Shown here piece after piece: positions 1 through 5,146 of a stretch of 5,146 bases of DNA. The position numbers and the translations under genes were made by a program. Position 1 is the stretch's first letter. Each line of letters starts with the position of its first letter. The stretch is taken from assembly GCA_937899305.1 (NCBI GenBank), contig CALDJV010001203.1, positions 1 to 5,146 of the forward strand, given 5' to 3'. The notes beneath the pieces were generated by a model. That model ran no database searches, had not been told where the DNA came from, and saw only the letters and a program-made list of their open reading frames with translations. Origin of the DNA: an uncultured Cytophagaceae bacterium (lineage in GTDB: Bacteria > Bacteroidota > Bacteroidia > Cytophagales > Microscillaceae).

Positions 1-74
1 GAGTGTTGCGGTACCCGTTGGGAAGCAGTGCTTATTTGTTCGTTGCTGTTTGAAGCTTGTATTTGTTCCGGCAT
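1..74 (-). CDS. Possible 5' end of an unidentified gene, cut by the left edge
   Basis: Reading leftwards from an ATG at 74-72, the frame stays open to the window edge for 24 codons and begins MPEQIQASNSNEQISTAS. This stub is hydrophilic, rich in Q, N and S, and has no signal peptide or membrane segment, so it would be cytoplasmic. It is too short to assign to a family. Support for a real gene comes from position: it runs in the same direction as the rest of the window, has an A/T-rich leader, and sits about 27 bases downstream of a good TAnnTTTG-type box at 108-101. An open stretch of 24 codons can easily occur by chance, so the call is tentative. It is not an obvious partner of the receptor gene upstream, because DUF4249 or SusD partners would begin with a lipoprotein signal peptide. 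Confidence 0.4.
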   Translation of the reverse strand, partial: MPEQIQASNSNEQISTASQRVPQH

Positions 75-100
75 AATATTTACGATTTAAGGCGAGGCTT

Positions 101-108
101 CAAACGTA
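101..108 (-). promoter_or_regulatory. Candidate Bacteroidota -7 promoter box (TACGTTTG)
   Basis: The minus strand reads TACGTTTG here, a full match to the TAnnTTTG -7 consensus of the Bacteroidota primary sigma factor. The upstream -33 element is weak: a TTTC lies 17 bases upstream, and the nearest TTG is 26 bases upstream, which is too far. A transcript starting a few bases downstream would give a leader of roughly 20 bases before the ATG at 74. This is a motif match only. Confidence 0.35.
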
Positions 109-142
109 GTGATTTATACTCGGAAGAAATATTACAATATAT

Positions 143-180
143 GACAACAGGCTCAGCAACATTGCTCAATGCTGGTTGTC
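143..180 (-). terminator. Imperfect hairpin downstream of the receptor gene
   Basis: GACAAC at 143-148 pairs with GTTGTC at 175-180, and CAGCA at 154-158 pairs with TGCTG at 170-174. This makes an 11-bp stem interrupted by a 5-base bulge on one side and closed by an 11-base loop. It lies about 85 bases past the receptor stop codon and upstream of the candidate promoter at 101-108, a sensible place for the transcript to end. On the minus strand it is followed by ATATATTG, not a T run, so it is not a textbook intrinsic terminator. The rest of 75-262 shows no further gene or clear motif. Confidence 0.3.
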
Positions 181-262
181 AATTTATAATTCACTGATTA
201 TGGAATTGCAAACAGACCAACAGGAACTAAACCACATAGCCATTTAACAATAAGATATCTGA

Positions 263-2806
263 TTAAATCCCCACATTCAAATAAAAAGTAGGGGTGAAAG
301 GAATGCCAATGGTATTGATTACTGAACCATCGGGTACATTGACCGATTGGTTGAGGCGGACATTGCTACGATTGAATACATTCAGAATTGAGAATCCAGC
401 CTGGCAACGCAACTTCTGGAGGCGAAAACGGTATTGGGCCGCTACATCAGTCCGCCAATAGGGTGCCACTCCCTGGTTGGCTTTTTCTACCGTATTGTTG
501 ATAAACCCCGATCCGTTGACGTTGGTCAAGGTAAGAAAAAATGGAGCAAAATTGAGTACTGCGGCTACCTTGAGCTCATGACGTTGGCTTTGGGGTGCCT
601 CTTTGTAAGACAGTAGTCTACGCTGGTTGACCGCAAAGCGTTCTTCTACCTTGGCCAGCGAATAAGCCACCCAGAACTCGTGGGTAAATAAGCACCTCTT
701 GACAAACAAATCCAGGCCCAGGGAGCGTACATCCCCCCCGGCAAAAAATGGAAGCCCATTGCGCCCAATAAAATATCGATTGGCCCCATCAAATGTATTC
801 AGGTGTCCTTCCAGGCTTATTTCCCAGAGAGGGGTCAAGTAAGCCACCCCAGCCACCTGATGCACCGCCCGCAATACTGGAAATACCCCTCCATTGCTGG
901 TTTGCCACACATCGCGTTGGTTTCCTACTTCATCGATCACCGAGTACTTGGAAACAAACTGATTGTAAATACCCCAGCCAAAATTGAAGTTCCACTTTGG
1001 TGTTATTTTGAATCGCCCATTGATTCGAGGTTGCAGGTAAGGCGTGGTCTGAAACTCGGTAACATCGGCTTTCAAACCCATATCCAAACTCAACGCCCCC
1101 CATTGCATTTGATCCAGGGCATACAACGACCAACGCCCCTGCTGACTTTGGGTGTCTTGCAGGGCCCTTTGGGCTCCAGTAGATTTTAAAGTAGTCGCTT
1201 GATTGATCCATCCTGCGCTCAGTTGTAACTGATGGTGATTGGCCGCCGAAAAACGATGGGTCAGCCGGCCGGTTTGTTCACTTACCGTATTGGTCCAGTT
1301 AAAAGTCTTGACCTCGTTGGGCACATTGGGGTTGATGGTTTGTATGCTGTAATTGGTTTGTAACTCGGGTTGGTATTCACTCTGGGAGAGCAAAAGGTCG
1401 GTGGTGCCCCCATTTCGCCAGCGCTTGGCATACCGAAGCGAGCTGCCCACTTGTCGAGAGCTTACTTGTACATCTTCAATGACTCTTCGTCTAAAATTGC
1501 TTTCGAATGCTCCATTGTAACTATCCTGGCTGCCAATGACACTGACCTCGAGCACGTCACGATTGGCCAACGAAGCAGTCAATTTCAGATTAAAATCAGT
1601 ATAATCGTAAGTTGGTACAATGAATTCGTTATCGGCCTTGGGGGTAGCCGACAGGTCCAACAAATCATAATAGGTTTTGCGCCCCGCCAATTGCAGCGAA
1701 GCCTGGTTATTGAACATGGGTACATTGACATAAGCATTGGCCAGTTGATTGCTCAAACTCAGGCCCAGTTCAGGTTTTTGTCGATCTCCCGAACGTCCAT
1801 CAATCATGATCACTCCTCCTACTCTATCGCCATAAGGCACATTGTATCCCCCTTTGTACAAATTAACATTCTTGACCATGTAAGGATTTACCCGCCCAAT
1901 ATCGTCGTTGATCCCCCAGCTGTTAAACAAGGTAATGCCATCGTAAATCACGTGGTTTTGCCCGGCATACGATCCCCAAATTACATAATCGGTAATGGAC
2001 TCTCCGGCTGCCATGATTCCTGGATACAAACGTAAGTTATTGAAAATGAGATTATCACTATTACCAGGTACTAAATTATTGGCAATGTCATTAAAAGCAA
2101 TGTGCCCGGCATCCTGGCCCAAACGAGTACTCGGGATTTCCTTTTGTACTTCGGTCAATTTCGAACGACTCGTAATCACGACCTCCTCCAACAACTGGGG
2201 CTGAGAAAGTAACGCCACTTTGGAAACTTGCCCTGGTAACAATAACGTACTGGTGACCTGATACCCCAAATGATGAAACTGAGCGGTAACGCTTTTCTGG
2301 CTAGCTTTGAATGAAAAGTAACCGTTTTCATCGGTCACCACATGTCCATTGGCCAGCTTAATCAAGGTATAGGGCAAAGGTTCTTGAGAACTACTTTCTA
2401 CTACTACTCCCCGATAGTGGTAGCGAATGATTTTTTCTTTTTTTACCAGGGACGGGGGCTTGGCCGGAACAGGCGGCCGGAAAGTATATACATTACTGAT
2501 TTTGACCAGTTCCAGGTCACATTTTTTGGCCAATGCTTCTAACGCTTCATTTACACTGGCAAATTGTTTTTTGATAGAAATCACGCAATTAGATGCGTAT
2601 TTGGCATTTACTGAAATCTGAATTTGGTAGCGTTGGTTCAAGTCCAGTAAAATTTCGTTGAAGGGTAACTTGGTATAATGGAGACGAATGGCCTGGCCAT
2701 TGGTTTGGCCGTTAGCTTGGCTATAAACCCCAAAAGTGATGAACAAACCAATGCTCATCACTCGTAAAAAATGGGCCACAAAACATCTGACTACAAAAAT
2801 CTTCAA
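263..2806 (-). CDS. TonB-dependent outer-membrane receptor/transducer with STN domain (FecA-like)
   Basis: An 847-residue outer-membrane receptor that should import a ligand using TonB energy and also signal to the FecR/FecI pair encoded just upstream. Order: signal peptide about 1-31 (K2, R7, R15, hydrophobic core, likely cleavage after VYSQA); STN signalling domain about 38-108, with C73 and C96 as a possible disulfide; carboxypeptidase-regulatory-like beta-sandwich about 130-210 (including VTDENGYFSF); a TonB-box-like LEEVVITS at 206-213; plug about 215-340 ending in GGVIMIDGRS; then a 22-strand-type beta-barrel to the C-terminus. The length is normal for transducers. I keep the TTG start at 2806 because it gives a complete signal peptide with positive charges; an ATG at 2758 (residue 17) would give a shorter, uncharged one. 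The start lies 3 bases after the fecR stop, so co-translation is likely. Ligand unknown: iron-chelate is the classical case, but Bacteroidota use this architecture for many substrates. No SusD follows. Confidence 0.93.
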   Translation of the reverse strand: MKIFVVRCFVAHFLRVMSIGLFITFGVYSQANGQTNGQAIRLHYTKLPFNEILLDLNQRYQIQISVNAKYASNCVISIKKQFASVNEALEALAKKCDLELVKISNVYTFRPPVPAKPPSLVKKEKIIRYHYRGVVVESSSQEPLPYTLIKLANGHVVTDENGYFSFKASQKSVTAQFHHLGYQVTSTLLLPGQVSKVALLSQPQLLEEVVITSRSKLTEVQKEIPSTRLGQDAGHIAFNDIANNLVPGNSDNLIFNNLRLYPGIMAAGESITDYVIWGSYAGQNHVIYDGITLFNSWGINDDIGRVNPYMVKNVNLYKGGYNVPYGDRVGGVIMIDGRSGDRQKPELGLSLSNQLANAYVNVPMFNNQASLQLAGRKTYYDLLDLSATPKADNEFIVPTYDYTDFNLKLTASLANRDVLEVSVIGSQDSYNGAFESNFRRRVIEDVQVSSRQVGSSLRYAKRWRNGGTTDLLLSQSEYQPELQTNYSIQTINPNVPNEVKTFNWTNTVSEQTGRLTHRFSAANHHQLQLSAGWINQATTLKSTGAQRALQDTQSQQGRWSLYALDQMQWGALSLDMGLKADVTEFQTTPYLQPRINGRFKITPKWNFNFGWGIYNQFVSKYSVIDEVGNQRDVWQTSNGGVFPVLRAVHQVAGVAYLTPLWEISLEGHLNTFDGANRYFIGRNGLPFFAGGDVRSLGLDLFVKRCLFTHEFWVAYSLAKVEERFAVNQRRLLSYKEAPQSQRHELKVAAVLNFAPFFLTLTNVNGSGFINNTVEKANQGVAPYWRTDVAAQYRFRLQKLRCQAGFSILNVFNRSNVRLNQSVNVPDGSVINTIGIPFTPTFYLNVGI

Positions 2807-2809
2807 TAT

Positions 2810-3109
2810 TTATTTTTTTATACTAAACGAGTGGTTTGAAATCCGCTCTAGCTCAAACCCAAAGCTCAAACAGATAATTTTGAGGGCTTCTTCTACCGAC
2901 ACCCTCCGGCTAAACAGTCCGGTATAATTGTATTCACCCACATTAGACAAGTCTATCTCAATTTTTACGTTGTAGTGCCGCTCGATATCTTGGAGTACTT
3001 TTGCCAGCGGGGTAGTGTTGTAGATAAACTTTTGAAGTCTCCATGATAGCACCTCTTCTTTTTTTATAGCTCCCGTCTTCTTTTTCGCCCCTTTCTTTTC
3101 TACTGTTCC
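2810..3109 (-). pseudogene. C-terminal part of fecR (DUF4974 domain), cut off by an in-frame TAG
   Basis: This is the continuation of fecR after the TAG at 3112-3110, in the same frame, open for 99 codons to a TAA at 2812-2810. The first part is a lysine-rich linker (GTVEKKGAKKKTGAIKKEE). Then comes a complete DUF4974-type domain: KFIYNTTPLAKVLQDIERHY, then YTGLFS, VSVEEALKII and a terminal FELERISN. In the family this domain is periplasmic, has the STN fold and is the likely contact for the receptor's STN domain. It resembles the neighbouring receptor's own STN domain (LPFNEILLDLNQRY, SVNEALEALA, LELVKISN). A GTG at 3052 behind an A/G-rich stretch (AAAAAAAGAAGAG) could in principle restart translation. 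That product would lack a signal peptide and membrane anchor, so it would be in the wrong compartment. The best reading is one fecR gene carrying a nonsense codon. Confidence 0.8.
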
Positions 3110-3112
3110 CTA
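3110..3112 (-). other. In-frame amber codon interrupting fecR
   Basis: The codon order on the minus strand is GTA CCC GGA GAA TAG GGA ACA GTA GAA. Frames before and after are identical (3691 and 3052 differ by 639, a multiple of 3), so this is a substitution-type interruption, not a frameshift. FecR relatives usually carry Q, K or a similar residue directly after a PGE or AGE motif here. CAG to TAG is a one-base transition, and AAG to TAG is also one base. Confidence 0.9.
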
Positions 3113-3691
3113 TTCTCCGGGTACCAACACAATTTCATTGCCCTGTAACGCCTTCACTCGCACTTTACCAGTAGCGCAATATACCTCGTATACATTCCCT
3201 CGTGCCCGGATGTTAAACGAAGTTCCTAAAACCTCGGTAGTCGCTCGCTCAGATATTACCTGAAATTTTTTACCTTTGGCCACTTCAAAAAAGGCTTCTC
3301 CCTTTAAACTTACCTTTCGGCTAAAACGCCACCAATAAGGCGCATAAGCAATTTCGGTGGCAGCATTGAGGTGTACTTGCGAGCCATCGGGCAAGGTATG
3401 ACTCACAAACTGCCCCGAATTTACCCGAACCGTCTTGGTGTAAAACCGGGCAAACAATGCCACCCCAATCAATAATAAAAACGAAGCAACCAAGCTCAGG
3501 GACGTACTTTTGCGGCTCAGTGGAATTATTTTACGGGCTGACTTTTGCTCAGCAACGGCTTTGTCATCCATTGCCGCCGATAACTTTTCCCATACTTCGG
3601 CTTTAGACCTTTGGTAGGGCACCTCGAGTTTGTCAAAAAACGCTGGTTCCTGCTCAGGAGTCAATTTTTTATGGGGGTGATTACTTTTCAT
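3110..3691 (-). CDS. fecR: FecR-family anti-sigma factor, N-terminal part (truncated by amber codon)
   Basis: A 193-residue product holding the cytoplasmic and membrane parts of a FecR-type regulator. Residues 1-64 are cytoplasmic and should bind the sigma factor, with W34 in AEVWEKLSAAM. Residues about 65-83 form a single transmembrane helix (SLSLVASFLLLIGVALF). Residues 88-193 are the periplasmic FecR domain, with the motifs LPDGSQVHLNA (100-110), LKGEAFFEVAK (129-139) and TEVLGTSFNIRA (152-163). It stops at LVPGE, where homologues continue for about 100 residues into DUF4974; read through the TAG, the protein would have 293 positions, near normal for Bacteroidota FecR. The ATG at 3691 overlaps the sigma-factor stop by 11 bases (ATGAAAAGTAA), pointing to coupled translation. 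In E. coli, N-terminal FecR fragments lacking the periplasmic part activate FecI without ligand. By analogy, the truncated protein could make the cassette signal-independent; this is inference. Confidence 0.85.
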   Translation of the reverse strand: MKSNHPHKKLTPEQEPAFFDKLEVPYQRSKAEVWEKLSAAMDDKAVAEQKSARKIIPLSRKSTSLSLVASFLLLIGVALFARFYTKTVRVNSGQFVSHTLPDGSQVHLNAATEIAYAPYWWRFSRKVSLKGEAFFEVAKGKKFQVISERATTEVLGTSFNIRARGNVYEVYCATGKVRVKALQGNEIVLVPGE

Positions 3692-4184
3692 GACTCAAAA
3701 TTTTTCTTAGGTCTTTCAAAGCCAGATTCATTCTTTTCTCTACTGCTTTAGCGCTTACACTTAGGCGTTCTGCAATTTCCTGGTAAGTGAGGTTATCCAT
3801 CCGGCTCATCAAAAAAACAACCCTTCTTTTTTCAGGCATGGCCGCCAAAGCCTGCTCATATTTCGTTTTCAGTTCTTGATAATACAAATGATCTTCGGTT
3901 TCGTTGGCTCCTTCCAGCACTTTTTCTTTCAAAGCAAAGGAGAATTGGTACTTTTTGGCTGACACCGATTTACGATACTGAGAAATCCAGAGTTCGTTGG
4001 CAATTTTGTACAATAGCCCTTTGGTACGTTTCTCCTCAAACTCAATGCGCTTTTCCCAAATTTTCAAAAAGGCTTCCTGAGCTATATCAGTGGCCAGTTC
4101 GGGATCACTACAACGGTAGGAGATGTAATTTCGCACCTCGTCAAACCAACGATCAAAACATATTTTAAACTCTTCTTTAGTCAA
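3681..4184 (-). CDS. ECF RNA polymerase sigma factor, FecI type
   Basis: A 167-residue ECF sigma factor, the usual length. Sigma region 2 covers about residues 8-75, with the core and -10 binding part around LATDIAQEAFLKIWEKR (30-46). Sigma region 4 covers about 105-160, with the helix-turn-helix at about 133-154 (LTYQEIAERLSVSAKAVEKR) for -35 recognition. It would direct RNA polymerase to the receptor operon and perhaps other targets when released or activated by FecR. The start is TTG at 4184. No in-frame ATG lies between it and the upstream stop at 4238-4236, and the next internal Met is residue 116, beyond region 2, so TTG is the only start that keeps the family N-terminus (MTKEEFKICFDRWFDEVRNY). 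The gene ends in TAA overlapping the fecR start. An inverted repeat (4199-4232) in the leader may affect expression. I give no symbol because many paralogues of this type occur per genome. Confidence 0.93.
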   Translation of the reverse strand: MTKEEFKICFDRWFDEVRNYISYRCSDPELATDIAQEAFLKIWEKRIEFEEKRTKGLLYKIANELWISQYRKSVSAKKYQFSFALKEKVLEGANETEDHLYYQELKTKYEQALAAMPEKRRVVFLMSRMDNLTYQEIAERLSVSAKAVEKRMNLALKDLRKILSHEK

Positions 4185-4198
4185 ATTGGAAAAGTTTA

Positions 4199-4232
4199 GA
4201 GCGGTAACACTTGCTGAATGGGTTGACCGCTC
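4199..4232. repeat. Inverted repeat in the sigma-factor leader
   Basis: GAGCGGT at 4199-4205 is the exact inverse complement of ACCGCTC at 4226-4232. The pairing extends inward by AAC (4206-4208) against GTT (4222-4224) if one base, G4225, is bulged. The stem is thus 7 perfect bp, up to 10 with the bulge. It ends 15 bases before the TTG start of the sigma gene, so it lies either in the 5' leader RNA as a hairpin or in DNA as an operator. It is not followed by a T run on the minus strand, so it does not look like a terminator. Confidence 0.5.
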
Positions 4233-4239
4233 AAATTAA
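4232..4239 (-). promoter_or_regulatory. Weak candidate promoter -7 box for the sigma-fecR-receptor operon
   Basis: The minus strand reads TTAATTTG, which matches the Bacteroidota TAnnTTTG consensus except for T instead of A at position 2. A TTTA lies 19 bases upstream, a poor -33 element. The box sits in the A/T-rich stretch between the terminator-like hairpin and the sigma start, where the operon promoter is expected, and touches one arm of the inverted repeat at 4199-4232. The promoter could instead be of another sigma class, including autoregulation. Confidence 0.25.
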
Positions 4240-4283
4240 TAAGGAATAATGAATAATCTAAATTATTAGGGTCAGGTTAAAAT

Positions 4284-4307
4284 GGTTGCGCAACGAGTTG
4301 CGCAACC
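4284..4307 (-). terminator. Strong hairpin, likely terminator of the repeat-protein gene
   Basis: GGTTGCGCAA (4284-4293) pairs perfectly with TTGCGCAACC (4298-4307) around a 4-base loop, a 10-bp GC-containing stem. It begins 33 bases past the TAA of the upstream gene. On the minus strand it is followed by ATTTTAA, a short T tract, which fits a modest intrinsic terminator for that gene; no T tract follows on the plus strand. Each arm contains the palindrome GTTGCGCAAC, so the site is also two tandem 10-bp palindromes 12 bases apart. A second possible pairing is AATGGTT (4281-4287) with AACCATT (4320-4326). Confidence 0.6.
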
Positions 4308-4340
4308 GTAGAACAGCCTAACCATTTACTTATTACACAC

Positions 4341-5146
4341 TTAGTTGCTGCCACAATTTTCTCGGGCTGTTCTCATTTCGTCTTTACTATTGATGGCTTG
4401 GGTAGTGCCATCTTCATAAGTAATCGTTACTGGATATTGTAAAACACTTCTTTCAGTAGCATCGGGATTGTTGCGGTGCCACTCCTTTACGGCACTCCAT
4501 CCTTCTTTGCTATCAATCGTCAGGTTGGTACCATCGGGCATGGCAATATTTACTGGGTAAGTCAGTTCAAAACAAGCCTTTTTGCTTCGCCCTTTGCGTT
4601 CACCAGTACCTCTACAATACGCCTTGGCTTCACTCATTTCGTCTTCGTTGGTAATGGTTTTGGTAGTACCATCCTCAAAGGTAAGGTCTACTGGAAAGTT
4701 GAGCGATGGACGGTCTTTGATCTCTGAATTGGCTGTATACCAAGCTTTTACTGCGCTCCAACCATCCGCGTCGGCTATCGTAATGGTAGCATCATCGGGC
4801 ATGGTAAGGGTTACTGGATACACAAAATCAAAACAATCCTTGTAGCGACCTTTTTTACCTTTGATTTTGCCTTTGAGCTTCCCTCCTTGTTCACCATCTT
4901 CACTCAATCTTCTCCCACTCAGGTCAAAATAAGCAGTTGATCCATCTCCTACTTCTGAGCCACGCGTTTGGCGCATGCTTACTTCGTAGCCCAATCCACT
5001 GGCCACACGTGCCGTGGCTACATATTTTTCATCCCGGGAACATTCCTTGGTTACTTCATCTTGCGAGGTAGTAGGCAGGGCAGTCAAGTTGACCTCTTGG
5101 GTGTTGGTAGCCGATTGAATCGCATCAATCAACGCTGCGTCGTTAG
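4341..5146 (-). CDS. Tandem-repeat, cysteine-bracketed protein of unknown function (5' end beyond window)
   Basis: The frame is open across the right edge; the visible part, about 267 residues, ends at a TAA (4343-4341). A TTG at 5132 is a possible start but is preceded in frame by NDAAL, so the true start is probably outside the window. I number from that TTG. Residues about 15-75 (ALPTTSQDEV, GLGYEVSM, AYFDLSGRRL) recall PepSY-like domains, a weak match. A basic linker follows (KLKGKIKGKKGRYK), then repeat 1 bounded by C100 and C173, a second basic linker (RGTGERKGRSKKA), and repeat 2 bounded by C187 and C260. The repeats are 87 residues apart, and each has two halves: a YPV...MPDG...GWSAVK half and an F/YPV...EDGTT...DEM half. 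Similar repeats occur in hypothetical, often lipoprotein, products of marine Bacteroidota. The paired cysteines favour an exported location. A hairpin separates it from the sigma operon, so a shared function is not shown. Confidence 0.8.
   Translation of the reverse strand, partial: NDAALIDAIQSATNTQEVNLTALPTTSQDEVTKECSRDEKYVATARVASGLGYEVSMRQTRGSEVGDGSTAYFDLSGRRLSEDGEQGGKLKGKIKGKKGRYKDCFDFVYPVTLTMPDDATITIADADGWSAVKAWYTANSEIKDRPSLNFPVDLTFEDGTTKTITNEDEMSEAKAYCRGTGERKGRSKKACFELTYPVNIAMPDGTNLTIDSKEGWSAVKEWHRNNPDATERSVLQYPVTITYEDGTTQAINSKDEMRTARENCGSN
4353..4835 (-). repeat. Two 261-base coding repeats inside the repeat-protein gene
   Basis: The segments 4835-4614 and 4574-4353 (minus strand) encode homologous units, each running from a Cys codon to a Cys codon 73 residues later and offset by exactly 261 bases. 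Matching blocks include YPV/YPV, MPD/MPDG, GWSAVKAW/GWSAVKEW, EDGTT/EDGTT and DEM/DEM. Each unit is itself an internal duplication: the aromatic-PV motifs fall at residues 105, 146, 192 and 233, so the half-repeats alternate in spacing at 41 and 46 residues. Confidence 0.8.

Noticed and set aside
141..197. A short plus-strand frame from ATG at 141, 18 codons
   Set aside because: It coincides with the imperfect hairpin, is very short and has no supporting promoter or leader signal.
803..1189. A 128-codon plus-strand open frame inside the receptor gene
   Set aside because: It is antisense to the barrel-coding region with no motif, promoter or family resemblance. Other shorter plus-strand frames in 434-2927 and 4476-4845 were rejected for the same reason.
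930..1211. A 93-codon minus-strand frame overlapping the receptor in another frame
   Set aside because: It is out of frame with an intact, well-supported receptor and encodes nothing recognisable.
1370..2035. A 221-codon open frame on the plus strand opposite the receptor gene
   Set aside because: It lies wholly inside the receptor gene, whose domains are conserved. The plus-strand translation shows no recognisable domain and no coherent hydrophobic or motif pattern, so it is a shadow frame.
3059..3065. A run of seven A (minus strand) that could cause slippage in fecR
   Set aside because: It lies downstream of the amber codon, and the frame is the same on both sides, so slippage here cannot explain or bypass the interruption.
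3110..3112. Genome-wide reassignment of TAG as a sense codon
   Set aside because: This window has one in-frame TAG, and the other genes end in TAA, which is compatible with reassignment but is no evidence for it. Reassignment of TAG is rare in free-living bacteria, so a point mutation or error is more likely.
1..5146. CRISPR arrays, insertion sequences, tRNA or rRNA genes
   Set aside because: I saw no regularly spaced identical repeats, no transposase-like product with terminal inverted repeats, and no tRNA- or rRNA-like sequence; the only repeats are the coding repeats at 4353-4835 and the hairpins listed.

Overview
The window reads as Bacteroidota DNA, most likely from a Cytophagales-type marine genome; the lineage is inferred from gene content, not proven. 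The evidence is a FecI-type ECF sigma factor, a FecR-type anti-sigma factor with a Bacteroidota-style C-terminal domain (DUF4974), and a TonB-dependent outer-membrane receptor that carries both an STN signalling domain and a carboxypeptidase-regulatory-like domain. There are also A/T-rich leaders without clear Shine-Dalgarno sites and a TAnnTTTG-type -7 promoter box. Every gene I can support lies on the minus strand, so the biological order runs from high to low coordinates.

Layout in transcription order: (1) 5146-4341 is the 3' part of a gene running off the right edge. It encodes a probably exported, tandem-repeat protein with two 87-residue, cysteine-bracketed units. (2) 4340-4185 is a 156-base gap with a strong GC hairpin (likely end of the repeat-protein transcript), an A/T-rich stretch that may hold the sigma-factor promoter, and a second inverted repeat just upstream of the sigma-factor start. 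(3) 4184-3681 is the ECF sigma factor. (4) 3691-2810 is fecR, overlapping the sigma gene by 11 bases and split by one in-frame TAG at 3112-3110. The conserved C-terminal domain stays open in the same frame for 99 codons after the TAG. (5) 2806-263 is the 847-residue TonB-dependent transducer, starting 3 bases after the fecR stop. (6) 262-75 is non-coding, with an imperfect hairpin and a good candidate promoter. (7) 74-1 is the possible first 24 codons of a further minus-strand gene leaving the left edge.

Genes 3 to 5 form a classical cell-surface signalling cassette. The receptor's periplasmic STN domain would report ligand occupancy to the periplasmic C-terminal domain of FecR, which controls the sigma factor across the inner membrane. 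The ligand is not identifiable, and no SusD-like or other lipoprotein partner follows the receptor inside the window.

The most notable point is the single amber codon in fecR. It sits where relatives usually have a Q, K or similar residue after a 'PGE' motif, and it removes exactly the domain expected to contact the receptor. It could be a recent nonsense mutation, a sequencing error, or suppressed or recoded; the sequence alone cannot decide. I found no convincing evidence of a wholly new system.
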